From NCBI GenBank assembly GCA_013076295.1, contig RQOL01000671.1:5298-69297 (forward strand): a stretch of DNA of 64,000 nt, given 5' to 3'. The position numbers and the translations under genes were made by a program. Source of the stretch: Sanderia malayensis (taxonomy: Eukaryota; Cnidaria; Scyphozoa; Semaeostomeae; Pelagiidae). Every line of letters begins with the position of its first letter. The first letter of the stretch is position 1. Under the pieces are notes generated by a model, which saw nothing but the letters and a program-made list of their open reading frames with translations, had not been told where the DNA came from and searched no databases. This document shows positions 49,010 to 58,544 of this stretch, piece after piece.

Positions 49010-49274
49010 ACAATCATTGAGAGAAGGTCTTGAGACAATGAAAAATTTTCATCACTTTTCAATGAGAAACAAAATTTTCTTCCAAAATACAGAGCCACCC
49101 CCCTCCCCCCAAATCAATGTTGCTATTTTTGATGGACAGGTTTATCAGGGAGTGCTAAAAACACTTTCCAAACATCCTCAACATTGAATAGGGGTGGGGG
49201 GTCGATTTTTTTCGGGACATGTGAGAAAATTCAGAGCATTCTTTTACTGTCTCACACCTTATGGCGAGGATTGT
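49010..49274 (+). repeat. 265-bp direct repeat, left copy (MITE-like)
   Basis: ACAATCATTGAGAGAAGGTC ... GGCGAGGATTGT. Internally an imperfect inverted repeat: the ends ACAATC/GATTGT, AAGGT(C/G)TTGAGACA-type blocks, and CCCCCTCCCCCCAAATCAAT pairing with ATTGAATAGGGGTGGGGGG. It differs from the right copy by one substitution and two one-base run-length changes that I can see. Confidence 0.9.
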
Positions 49275-49496
49275 CTTTTCTTGACACAAAAGCCCTCTCA
49301 TGGTGGAGTGGAGATACGAGCTATTAGAATAGCTTAGGGTGCTTTTGGAGTATACCATTTCTAGAATTAGGGGAAGGTCTATAATTAACTAATCAATACT
49401 TATCAAGTCGGCACCAGACTCCTATTGTGACGTCGGATTATTAAAGTTTTTCTCAAGAGCTGTTATCGTGGAAAAAATTGACAAGTGCTTATCAAC
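49275..49496 (+). promoter_or_regulatory. Upstream region of the Tc1-like transposase
   Basis: 222 bases between the left repeat and the transposase ATG. No clear TATA box; presumably holds the promoter. Contains GCACCAGACTC, which recurs (GCACCAGATTC) at about 52,846 near the other end of the core. Confidence 0.35.
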
Positions 49497-50564
49497 ATGG
49501 TGTATCACAAACCTATTCCCCCCTATGTGAGGGCATATATTAAATTGAGCAAAGAAAGTGTATGGGAGCTTTCCTCTAAACTAAGTGTATCAAGAGCACA
49601 AATATATCGTATTAAAAAAGAACCAGTTAGCCGCACAACAACAGTTAAAAAATATGTACACCATCGGCCTGAAAAGCTCGATGAAAGGAGCAAGCGCAAC
49701 TTATTGCGACAATTGCAAATACTGCGACAACAAGAACCAAATTGGACAATTAAGCGACTCATGGAGGTTTCTGGGGTGGATCATGTATCAACCAGGACAA
49801 TCAACAGATTTTTAAATAACAATGGATACCGATATTTGCAAACTCGCAGAAAAGGTCTAATGTCTGCAGATGACAGAGAAAAAAGGATCCAATTTGCAAA
49901 AATGGTCATGCTGAAGCACACCAATAGTTTGTGGACACATACAATCGCTTTTTACTTAGATGGGGTCAGTTTCGTGTACAAGAGAAATCCTAAGTCGCAA
50001 GGTCTTGCACCTTCAGGCAGAGTTTGGAGACGCCCATGCGAAGGGCTATTGGCAGGCTGCGTTGCAAAAGGCAGCAAATGCGGAACAGGAGGAAATTATG
50101 TGAAGCTAATTGTGGCCATATCTTTTGAAGAAGGAGTGATTGCAGCTGTACCGTATGAAAAAATGAATGGAGATTATTTTGCAACGTTTCTTCGTGAAAA
50201 CTTTGATGTGATGGTTAAAAAGGCCAATAAAAATTCAAGGATATTTCTACAGGACGGAGATCCTTCTCAAAACAGCTCATCGGCAAAAGAAGCAATGGAG
50301 GACGTAGAAGCAGATCTGTTTTCAATACCACCTCGTAGCCCTGATTTAAACCCAATCGAAAACTTCTTTCATCTTGTCCAAAAACAATTAGAAAAAGATG
50401 CCGTGCAACAGAATATCACGAGAGAGTCAAAGCAGGAGTTTCAGGATAGAATCATTGAGACTATGAACAGAATACCAAAGTGGAAAATAGACAAAACAAT
50501 TCTTTCACTTCCCAAACGTATAGCCGACATAATTGCATCAAAAGGGAGAAGGCTGAAATATTAA
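49497..50564 (+). CDS. Tc1-like DD34E transposase, intact
   Basis: Cut-and-paste transposase of the Tc1/mariner superfamily; binds terminal repeats and cleaves DNA in the nucleus. I choose ATG 49,497 (MVYHKPIPPYVRAYI); an in-frame ATG at 49,485 is possible. Counted from the upstream Met: a first HTH (~15-48, SVWELSSKLSVSRAQIYRIK), a second HTH (~70-112, NWTIKRLMEVSGVDHVSTRT), then the catalytic triad D159 (FYLDGVSF), D257 (FLQDGDPSQNSS) and E292 (DLNPIENFF). There are 34 residues between the last two. ~355 aa is a normal length. No stops or frameshifts. Unusual: no pair of Tc1-type inverted repeats closely flanks the gene, and a Rep gene follows in the same orientation. Confidence 0.9.
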   Translation: MVYHKPIPPYVRAYIKLSKESVWELSSKLSVSRAQIYRIKKEPVSRTTTVKKYVHHRPEKLDERSKRNLLRQLQILRQQEPNWTIKRLMEVSGVDHVSTRTINRFLNNNGYRYLQTRRKGLMSADDREKRIQFAKMVMLKHTNSLWTHTIAFYLDGVSFVYKRNPKSQGLAPSGRVWRRPCEGLLAGCVAKGSKCGTGGNYVKLIVAISFEEGVIAAVPYEKMNGDYFATFLRENFDVMVKKANKNSRIFLQDGDPSQNSSSAKEAMEDVEADLFSIPPRSPDLNPIENFFHLVQKQLEKDAVQQNITRESKQEFQDRIIETMNRIPKWKIDKTILSLPKRIADIIASKGRRLKY

Positions 50565-50708
50565 CATTAACGTAGAACACTAACGATTGACAGCAAATGT
50601 AATGTTTTCAATGTATCTGTATCAATACGAACACAACGAAACGAATTATTTCATGATTATGACAACTGCTACGGGATTCTAATTTAATCTGCCCAACGAA
50701 TAACACAC

Positions 50709-50914
50709 GGTTAACGGACGATTAACGGACGGATAACACCATAGTCTATAGTCATTCAGTACTAAATTCCACGATTAACACGGTTAACGGCAATTATTTT
50801 AAAATATTAGTTATAATATTTATAAGAATATGCCGTTAACCGTGTTATTCGTCAAATTTAGTACTGAATAACTATGGACTATGGTGTTATCCGTCCGTTA
50901 ATCGTCCGTTAACC
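50709..50914. promoter_or_regulatory. Large palindrome with iteron-like repeats (candidate replication origin)
   Basis: 84-base arms (50,709-50,792 and 50,831-50,914), about nine in ten positions matching, with a 38-base AT-rich loop. Each arm contains GGTTAACGGACGATTAACGG, then ACGGATAACACC, so TTAACGGACG recurs at 11-base (one helical turn) spacing, and a further CACGGTTAACGG at the loop side. It lies exactly in the gap between the transposase and the Rep gene. Iterons beside a hairpin are the usual form of HUH-Rep origins; the function here is inferred. Confidence 0.6.
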
Positions 50915-51163
50915 ATCCATTGTTCACACGATTCCAAGTATTAAACATGGTGGGTGGTGCCACATTATGGACGTTTAGTATGTGTCACTGATTGAAATGA
51001 CCTTAGGATGCTAAAATTAAACTGTCATGCTCAGCAGGGGTGATATTCCACTGTCTGTTTGTTTATGTCCTTGTCGCTGCATCAGTGCATGTTCCCTCAA
51101 ACAAAACTTGCATTTCTCAGAAGAGCCAAATAATTTGTGTGCGTTGAAACTGTTCTTTTTAAA

Positions 51164-52516
51164 ATGGATCACTGTGATTTCGAATTGAAATTCAAGGTTG
51201 TGCGCAGTACGTATCTAATAACGTACAGTAGGGCAGATTTGACGAAGTTTCCCAGCAGGGAATCATTTGGAAAGTCTGTTGTGGAGGCTTTTACTCATAA
51301 CGAATCTCGCGTGAGTGTGGCTCATTGGGTGTGTAGTCAAGAGAAACATCAGGATGGGGAAGAGCACTATCATGTTGCAATAAAGTTGACAGGAAACAAG
51401 CGATGGAAATCGGCTAAGATGTTCCTGTTAGATAGATTTGGGATTTCGGTGCATTTCTCCAATCGTCATGACAATTATTACACTGCCTACTCGTACGCAG
51501 TGAAGTCAGACAATAATGCATTCCATAGCGAGAACCACCCAAACTTATCACATTCCCCGAAGACAAAATCGGGCACGATAGCCAGGCGAAGGTCAAAGGC
51601 GGAGAATCAAGAGGGCAAGCTTGCTTCCAGCTCTACCAAATCCGTCTATGTACCTCACAGAAAGCGCAGAATTTCCAATTTGGAAGTCTCAGATATTGTC
51701 CTGAAGAACAAAATCAGAAAAGACGTGGCACTACTGGCTCTTGCCAACGAGCAAAAAGTAGAAGGCAAGAATGATTTGGCTGAGTGGGTGTTAAGTCATC
51801 AAGCAAAAGCCAGGGCAGAGCTGATCTCTTCCACTTGGGGAATGCAAGAAGCCTCTGCTAAGTTGTTGCGCCAGCAGACAAAAAGATTGGACGTGATTGC
51901 ACAAGCTGTACAAAAAGAGTGTATCTCAGGCTGCAACGGAAATTGGCTGAATGCTGCAAAGGAACTTCTGCGAAGCAACCACATTCACCCTTACGTATTT
52001 GCTGATGCTTTGAGGGCGTTATTAGAGAAAGGGCGGGGAAAGAATAGAAACATTTTGATTATTGGGCCGGCAAATTGTGGCAAAACATTTATGCTAGAGC
52101 CTTTGAAATTGCTTTATGCAACATTTTCAAATCCTGCTACCACCTCGTATGCGTGGATAGGAGTGGAAGAAGCGGAGATCATTCTGATGAATGACTTCAG
52201 ATGGTCAAATGAATTGATCGTGTGGAAGGATCTGCTTCTTCTTTTAGAGGGGCAAGCCGTGCATTTTCCTGCTCCAAAGTCGCAGTATGCACAGGACATT
52301 TATTTGGAGCAAGATACACCAGTATTTGCCACTAGCAAAGGTGCAATTGAATTTGTTGGGAAGTATAACTCAAGAGACCCCCGAGAAACAGAAATGATGC
52401 AAGCACGATGGAGGATTTTTGAGTTTACCCAACAGATAGCTATTCAAGATCAGAAGGAAATTAATGCTTGTGGACACTGTTTCTCTGAGCTAGTATTACT
52501 CGGCTCTGAAATGTGA
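51164..52516 (+). CDS. HUH endonuclease + SF3 helicase replication initiator (Rep), intact
   Basis: Rep-type protein, expected to nick origin DNA and unwind it. I prefer ATG 51,164 (AAAATGG context, 450 aa); an upstream in-frame ATG is at 51,137. Numbered from the upstream Met: motif I YLITYS (26-31), HUH motif HYHV (77-80), and Tyr motif YAVK (YxxK, Y120). A basic linker follows (RRR ~150, HRKRR ~174-178). The SF3 helicase has Walker A GPANCGKT (310-317), Walker B EIILMNDF (347-354), motif C TPVFATS (394-400) and an arginine-finger-like QARWR (422-426). Motif order matches CRESS-DNA virus and parvovirus-type Reps; the length lies between them. Intronless, no stops. It could be an endogenised viral gene or a transposon-borne Rep; the transposase, palindrome and flanking repeats favour a mobile module. 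Confidence 0.85.
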   Translation: MDHCDFELKFKVVRSTYLITYSRADLTKFPSRESFGKSVVEAFTHNESRVSVAHWVCSQEKHQDGEEHYHVAIKLTGNKRWKSAKMFLLDRFGISVHFSNRHDNYYTAYSYAVKSDNNAFHSENHPNLSHSPKTKSGTIARRRSKAENQEGKLASSSTKSVYVPHRKRRISNLEVSDIVLKNKIRKDVALLALANEQKVEGKNDLAEWVLSHQAKARAELISSTWGMQEASAKLLRQQTKRLDVIAQAVQKECISGCNGNWLNAAKELLRSNHIHPYVFADALRALLEKGRGKNRNILIIGPANCGKTFMLEPLKLLYATFSNPATTSYAWIGVEEAEIILMNDFRWSNELIVWKDLLLLLEGQAVHFPAPKSQYAQDIYLEQDTPVFATSKGAIEFVGKYNSRDPRETEMMQARWRIFEFTQQIAIQDQKEINACGHCFSELVLLGSEM

Positions 52517-52931
52517 TTAGTTGATGGACTATATGATTAGTAACAGATAGAAAAACATGAAATTATGAATTCTTACTTTATTCCTCAAACTTGGCGCAGC
52601 GCTGCACTTTGATGGAGTAATTTAATTTTAATCATATGTTTGGCAAAAAATTGCCATCTGGGCACAGAGAAAAATAGAAAAAAGTTATGATGTGACTTGT
52701 TCAAGCACAATTGTAAATTATCTATAAACACAAATGCCTAACACACCTTTTTCAGCCCAATAATGTACCCCACAGAAAATGAGCCTCGTTTTCAATGTCT
52801 GTGACGTCACAAAAGCTAATTAGCATTAGTTACACCATTTTGAGCACCAGATTCGAACTCAGCGGGTTAAAATTGCCCATAATATATAAAATCAGGCATG
52901 CCGACCAGATATTCTTTAATTTCCACCAAAG
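52517..52931. other. 3' flank of Rep to the right repeat
   Basis: Non-coding, AT-rich. Contains GCGCAGCGCTGC (~52,593) and TGACGTCACA (~52,801). No poly(A) tail. Confidence 0.5.
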
Positions 52932-53196
52932 ACAATCATTGACAGAAGGTCTTGAGACAATGAAAAATTTTCATCACTTTTCAATGAGAAACAAAATTTT
53001 CTTCCAAAATACAGAGCCACCCCCTCCCCCCAAATCAATGTTGCTATTTTTGATGGACAGGTTTATCAGGGAGTGCTAAAAACACTTTCCAAACATCCTC
53101 AACATTGAATAGGGGGTGGGGGGTCGATTTTTTTCGGGACATGTGAGAAAATTCAGAGCATTCTTTTACTGTCTCACACCTTATGGCGAGGATTGT
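52932..53196 (+). repeat. 265-bp direct repeat, right copy (MITE-like)
   Basis: Same length and orientation as 49,010-49,274 and almost identical. Its right edge joins unit C sequence (GATTG|TAGAATTTAAG). Confidence 0.9.
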
Positions 53197-53394
53197 AGAA
53201 TTTAAGTCATGAGGAGGTTAAGTTAAGATTTGTAAAATTTGTTGCATAAACAATAGAGTGTCGAAAATACTGTAGAGTATCGTTCTGTATTTTCCTAATT
53301 CAAATTAGAAAAGGGACTGGCATCTTCTGTTTGTAAAAGATGTCATTGTCTTTTTTGTTCTATGAATATAGTGTGACCTTTGTTTCTTTTCAGA

Positions 53395-54120
53395 ATGGCG
53401 TCTTCATCGAAATCGTCACCATCAACGGTAAAAAGCATGGGAGTTCTCTGGTACAACCAATTTCTGAAGAACTTCATAAGGCCTTATGGAGCGGCGGAGA
53501 AGCTCCCAGATCGGGAGACTGCTCTTTGGAGACTCAGGGAGGAGAATTGTGAGTGGCTCAGGAGGCCGCACGTAGCGGCAAGTGAGATGGCAGAAACAAT
53601 GATTGAGAATCTAAAGATTGTAGCAAAAAGGCAAATTTCTGAAAAGAAAGTAAAGAAATTGGAAGAAGGTATGGAAAAAATCAATTCTTCATTATCAAAA
53701 CACGGGAAAGATTCGAAAGAGAGGGCAAGCACAGAAAAAACCCAGAAGTCGATGAAGTCAATTGTCAAGCCACCGGGAGATGTGAATGAGATAATGTCCT
53801 TGTTTGCTGAGCTGGGTGATGCGATGTTTTCTATGGGTGTGAATTTCAAAGTGGCACAAATTTTTATGTCACACCCTAATGTCTTGGCTGAGAAATTTGA
53901 TCCCACTGTTTCTCCCCATTGCGCATTTAAAGATAGTGGAAAGATAATAGATTTCATTGACCCGGTGAATCCAGCACCAAAGAATAAGAGGAAGGCAGTG
54001 GAGAGCGTGCAAGACGTTCTTGCACACCTGGCAGAATTGGATTCAGATGATGAAGAGGAGGAAGGAAAAAAGAAAAAGAAGAAAAGTGGGAAAAAGAGCA
54101 AGAAGGCCAAAAAAGATTGA
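53395..54120 (+). CDS. Lysine-rich protein of unknown function, copy C (intact, 241 aa)
   Basis: Same architecture as copy B (start MASSSKSSP, tail KKSKKAKKD), with substitutions such as RPH for RPQ, TQKSMKSIV for TKKLMKSII and NVL for NAL. The acceptor-like TTTCTTTTCAGA precedes the ATG. Upstream sequence as far as 53,198 is unit sequence; before that lies the Tc1+Rep module, so this copy has lost the linked Rep-like neighbour. Confidence 0.65.
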   Translation: MASSSKSSPSTVKSMGVLWYNQFLKNFIRPYGAAEKLPDRETALWRLREENCEWLRRPHVAASEMAETMIENLKIVAKRQISEKKVKKLEEGMEKINSSLSKHGKDSKERASTEKTQKSMKSIVKPPGDVNEIMSLFAELGDAMFSMGVNFKVAQIFMSHPNVLAEKFDPTVSPHCAFKDSGKIIDFIDPVNPAPKNKRKAVESVQDVLAHLAELDSDDEEEEGKKKKKKSGKKSKKAKKD

Positions 54121-54803
54121 TTATATTAATGGGAACATAATACATATATTAACATTGAGCATATTGTTTTTCTTTCCTTTAGCTGTGTCTTTTATATTGA
54201 TTTACAAAGAGCTGGCTGATATCTGTGTCTTTCTTGAGTTTTATCCTGTTTTTATTCAGTCGTGGTTTGTATGAGAAAATCTGGATGATAGTATAAAATC
54301 CTCATTGTATTGAGCGAGTTTAAGATTTGGCAGCAGGTGAGATTTAATTGAAACTATGGCCTCGCTTTCAATTTTGAATTTCCCTTCAGGATGTATGCCC
54401 CCTGCCGCAACAGTGGTTTCCGAGAAAGCAGAAGAGTGGTTTTAAAAATGGTCTGTGGTACACAAGTGATGACATATATTTTTCTTACCTCTGTATCGTG
54501 ATCATGCTTTATACAGGAAGATGGCATAAGTAGTCCCATACTGAAGTCAATAGGGACTTTACGAAACCACAACGATAACGGCAACGTTAACGTTAGTGCG
54601 TCACAAGGTTAGGTGACTAACGTTTCCGTTCCTGTTGTCGTGAAATTGAATTACGCAAAAGCTTCGAGTGCTAAACGCTAATCAGACCACAGGGGATTGA
54701 GATTTTAACAGTCCCCACGAAAATTTTTTTCGTCAAGAACCACCGATAACAAGCAATTAATTGAAAATTCCTTTCTTTTATTTATTATATTTGTAAAATC
54801 GGA

Positions 54804-55176
54804 ATGCCTAACAACAGAGATGTTATAAATGCCTTGCTATTGGTGCATAATCTTGGATATATCGACGACATGGAGTTTGCATTGTTATATGATGTAAATA
54901 GGCCTAAAAATCGGGAAATTCCATACTGGCAGTATGATCTGTTTGACCTCGAGAATATCTCTAAGGATGAATGTAAAGCCGAATTTCGTTTTTTAAAAGA
55001 GGACGTTTATAATCTAGTTAATATATTGCAACTTCCCGAGGAGCTCGTGATGTACAACAGATTCAAAGTGGATCCAGTAGAAGGTCTTTGCATTTTGCTA
55101 AAAAGATTTGCATATCCATGTAGATATCTAGATATTGTCCCTCGCTTTGCAAGGCCAATTCCAGAATTATGTATAA
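54804..55176 (+). pseudogene. Harbinger transposase N-terminal fragment, unit D (open)
   Basis: Open from ATG 54,804 (MPNNRDVINALLLVHNLGYI) through FRFLKEDVYNLVNILQLPEE and GLCILLKRFAYPCRYLDIVP to PELCIT, where the Helitron end (CTAG 55,177) begins. The frame runs on by chance to 55,289. No DDE core, so not a working transposase. Confidence 0.8.
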
Positions 55177-56490
55177 CTAGCCGAGGGCGCTTGCGTACGC
55201 TCGCTTCCCGGAGGGGGGCAAGTGAAAAAAAATTAATGTGGTTCACGGACTTCGTGCGCTGCATTCGCTTACGCTCCTGTCCCATTTAACCCCACCTTAC
55301 GCTCCTGTCCCATTTAACCCCACCTGCCCCGGGCTTGAAACTCAAAACAGTAAAAACAAGTTTCAACACTATTTTTTTTTGGGTTGTGTTCATAATGGAC
55401 TAAATGAGCAGACTATCGCTGGTCATTTGTTTCACAAAGAAATCCCGTACAACCTGCTCCATGATGTGTGTAAAGTGGGAAGTTTCGAATAGGGCAGTAC
55501 TGCATGGTGAAAAATTATAAACTTCACGGAGACTATCTATCCAGGAGGGTGATGTGAATGTCCATTCTGAGGGCAATATTGTAATAAAGACAGAGGGATA
55601 CCCTTTTTGGCGGACAGTATCAAAGAGATATCTATGTTGTCTCTGCCAGAAAGCAGGTGAAAAGGTTTTTGAGGAAAGGGTGGTAAAAGGTGTGCAACGG
55701 GATATTTTGCCTTGATTTATTGCGCCAGTAATTGTTTTGCACATCCATCTGTCAAAATGAAACTGTAAGAGCTTGAAATCCATGCTGTAATCTAAGATGG
55801 AACTGAAGCATTTCTTAATAAAGGAAAGTTTGCTGCTGTCTCTGTTGAGGGTTCCTTCATGAACAGAGTCACAGTAGTCCAATGAGGGATACAGAGTTGG
55901 CCATAAAGCACATTCAATGACAATCTATTGTAAAATGTCAAACTGTGAAACCTGTTGATTGTCTGATAGAATAGTTTGCCTTTTTAAAACATACTCCTTG
56001 TAGCAGGAGGTATCAGAGGACATTAAAAAATGGTATGCTGTTTTGCACCTTATTTTGCGAGCAGGGTCTGCCAAGGCATCTATTTTCTGCAGAACAGTTA
56101 ACTTGCTGCATTTTAATTTAAATAAACCTGTTCTTGAACGGTAGCCACTGTTCATAGTGCTATATGGACCAACATCTATTATAAATGGTTGTTGAGTCTT
56201 TATGTCACTAATATCCAAACAGGATAGCTGTTCAGGAATGTTGCTGGCCAATGGGACCAGATATTTTGTATTCTGACAAGAGCAGACTAGCACTTTTTGG
56301 ATATTGAATTTCCTCTTATAGTTGGGTACAATTTTTGGGGAATGATACTGTGACAATTGTCACACTTAGCCCAAGAGAGATGCTTCATCCAAAAGTGCAA
56401 ATTCTGTACATTTTCGTCAGGAAATAGAGGCATGATAATCGTTGAATTTGTTTGTGTCTGATTAAATATAGCAAAAGACTTCCTTGGCAT
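55177..56490 (-). mobile_element. Helitron 3' end plus Rep-like pseudogene, unit D
   Basis: ATG 56,490, a one-base deletion near 56,327 (GGGTACAATT for GGGTAACAATT), the shared in-frame TAG at 55,925, and a frame change near the end (55,400). Otherwise as in unit A. Confidence 0.6.
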
Positions 56491-57385
56491 GGTGCTAATA
56501 GCAAGTCAGGATTTCCAGTAGGAATCTGCTTCTGCCACACTCCACTGTTTTGACATCTTTCAAATGAAAAGATACACTTGAGGTATTCAAATACAAGGAA
56601 GGGAAAATAAACAAGTATGAGCAAGAAAGGATATATTGATATGAGTTATGTGGAAGGTGTAAATGAATTTATTTTCTCTCCAAGGGTTGAATTTATAAGA
56701 AGTTATTAGATTGTTGCTTGTGTTTGTAAGTTGAGATGTGCTGACTCTATACAATGAAATGTGAAGAGAAAAAATAAGGAGCAAGTTGGGCTTTTATAGT
56801 TGGTGGAAAAAAATTGAGGTTGAAAAAAATATATTTTTCGAAGAATAAGCTGATGTTTTGAAGTCAGCATAATATTTTCTATATGGTGGCAAACGTCTGT
56901 TTGAATATGTTTATGGCTGCTGTGAGTTGATATTTGGAGAGATATTTTTGCTATCATGGTTGTGAAAAAAATTTGTCCAAATGGGCTAAATGGACTTTGT
57001 CCGAGTTGTTGTTTTTCTGCAGAAAAGAGAATGTATTTAATAAGTGATTGATATGAAATAAATTTTTGAAGGAAAAGATATGTTGATAGAAATGTGGAGA
57101 ATGTTGTTGTGCATCTTTTGATGTATGGTGTGGTCCAGTTGGTGCAATAGAAGTGCAAGGAAAAATAAAAATTTCCTGAAATATGAGTTAGAATTTAAGT
57201 CATGAGGAGGTTAAGTTGAGATTTGTAAAATTCGTTGCATAAACAATAGTGTCGAAAATACTGTAGAGCATCGTTCTGTATTTTCCTAATTCAAATTAGA
57301 AAAGGGACTGGCATCTTCTGTTTGTAAAAGATGTCATTGTCTTTTTTGTTCTATGAATATAGTGTGACCTTTGTTTCTTTTCAGA

Positions 57386-58111
57386 ATGGCGTCTTCATAG
57401 AAATCTTCACCATCAACGGTAAAAAGCATGGGAGTTCTCTGCTACAACCAATTTCTGAAGGACTTCATAAGGCCTTATGGAGTGGCGGAGAAGCTCCCAT
57501 ATCGGGAGACTGCTCTTTGGAGACTCAGGGAGGAGAATTGTGAGTGGCTCAGGAGGCCGCAGGTAGCGGCAAGTGAGATGGCAGAAACAATGATTGAGAA
57601 TCTAAAGATTGTAGCAAAAAGGCAAATTTCTGAAAAGAAAGTAAAGAAATTGGAAGAAGGTATGGAAAAAATCAATTTTTCATTATCAAAGCACGGGAAA
57701 GATTCGAAAGAGAGGGCAAGCACAGAAAAAACCAAGAAGTTGATGAAGTCAATTTTCAAGCCACCGGGAGATGTGAATGAGATAATGTCCTTGTTTGCTG
57801 AGCTGGGTGATGCGATGTTTTCTATGGGTGTAAATTTCAAAGTGGCACAAATTTTTATGTCACACCCTAATGCCTTGGCTGAGAAATTTGATCCCACTGT
57901 TTCTCCCCATTGCGCATTTAAAGATAGTGGAAAGATAATAGATTTCATTGACCTGGTGAATCCAGCACCAAAGAATAAGAGGAAGGCAGTGGAGAGCGTG
58001 CAAGACGTTCTTGCACACCTGGCAGAATTGGATTCAGATGATGAAGAGGAGGAAGGAAAAAAGAAAAAGAAGAAAAGTGGGAAAAAGAGCAAGAAGGCCA
58101 AAAAAGATTGA
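57386..58111 (+). pseudogene. Lysine-rich ORF, copy D (TAG at codon 5)
   Basis: ATG kept but codon 5 is TAG (57,398). The remaining frame is open, and an internal Met at 57,428 (codon 15) would give 227 aa. Substitutions include KDF for KNF and SIF for SII. Confidence 0.75.
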
Positions 58112-58544
58112 TTATATTAATGGGAACATAATACATATATTAACATTTGAGCATATTGTTTTTCTTTCCTTTAGCTGTGTCTTTTATATTGATTTACAAA
58201 GAGCTGGCTGATATCTGTGTCTTTCTTGAGTTTTATCCTGTTTTTATTCAGTCGTGGTTTGTATGAGAAAATCTGGATGATAGTATAAAATCCTCATTGT
58301 ATTGAGCGAGTTTAAGATTTGGCAGCAGGTGAGATTTAATTGAAACTATGGCCTCGTTTTCAAATTTGAATTTCCCTTCAGGATGTATGCCCCCTGCCGC
58401 AACAGCGGTTTCCGAGAAAGGAGAAGAGTGGTTTTAAAAATGGTCTGTCGTACAAGAGTGATGACATATATTTTTCTTACCTCTGTATCGTGATCATGCT
58501 TTATACAGGAAGATGGCACAAGTAGTCCCATACTGAAGTCAATA

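Larger units (their letters stand above)
49010..53196 (+). mobile_element. Composite Tc1 transposase + palindrome + HUH/SF3 Rep module
   Basis: Inserted cleanly between GAGTT and AGAATTTAAG of the repeat unit. Reads as TA then CAATC at the left and GATTG then TA at the right, consistent with a TA duplication. Both borders are the same 265-bp sequence in direct orientation. The 3.66 kb between them holds two intact intronless genes in the same direction and a large hairpin between them. The near identity of the borders points to a recent event. Whether it moves as a transposon or entered by recombination of a circular form is open. Confidence 0.7.
43290..54552. repeat. Tandem composite unit C (expanded by insertions to ~11.3 kb)
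   Basis: The same unit, interrupted by a satellite-bearing Helitron (44,863-46,372), a T2-like MITE in diverged unit sequence (47,414-49,009) and the Tc1+Rep module (49,010-53,196). Normal unit sequence resumes at GAATTTAAGTCATGAGGAGG (53,198) and carries the intact ORF copy. Confidence 0.85.
54553..58544. repeat. Tandem composite unit D (~3.99 kb)
   Basis: Complete order of parts as in unit A. Carries the only Harbinger fragment without a stop. Confidence 0.9.

Noticed and set aside
49497..50564. Ordinary stand-alone Tc1 insertion with its own inverted repeats
   Set aside because: I looked for inverted repeats immediately around the gene and found none. The only TA-bordered ends are those of the whole 49,010-53,196 interval.
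51164..52516. Naming the Rep gene as a specific virus family
   Set aside because: The motifs are shared by CRESS-DNA viruses, parvoviruses and transposon Reps. No capsid gene or viral genome ends are present, so family assignment needs a phylogeny.
54804..55289. 161-aa ORF in unit D as a complete Harbinger protein
   Set aside because: The last ~37 residues are Helitron-end sequence read by chance, and the catalytic core is absent.
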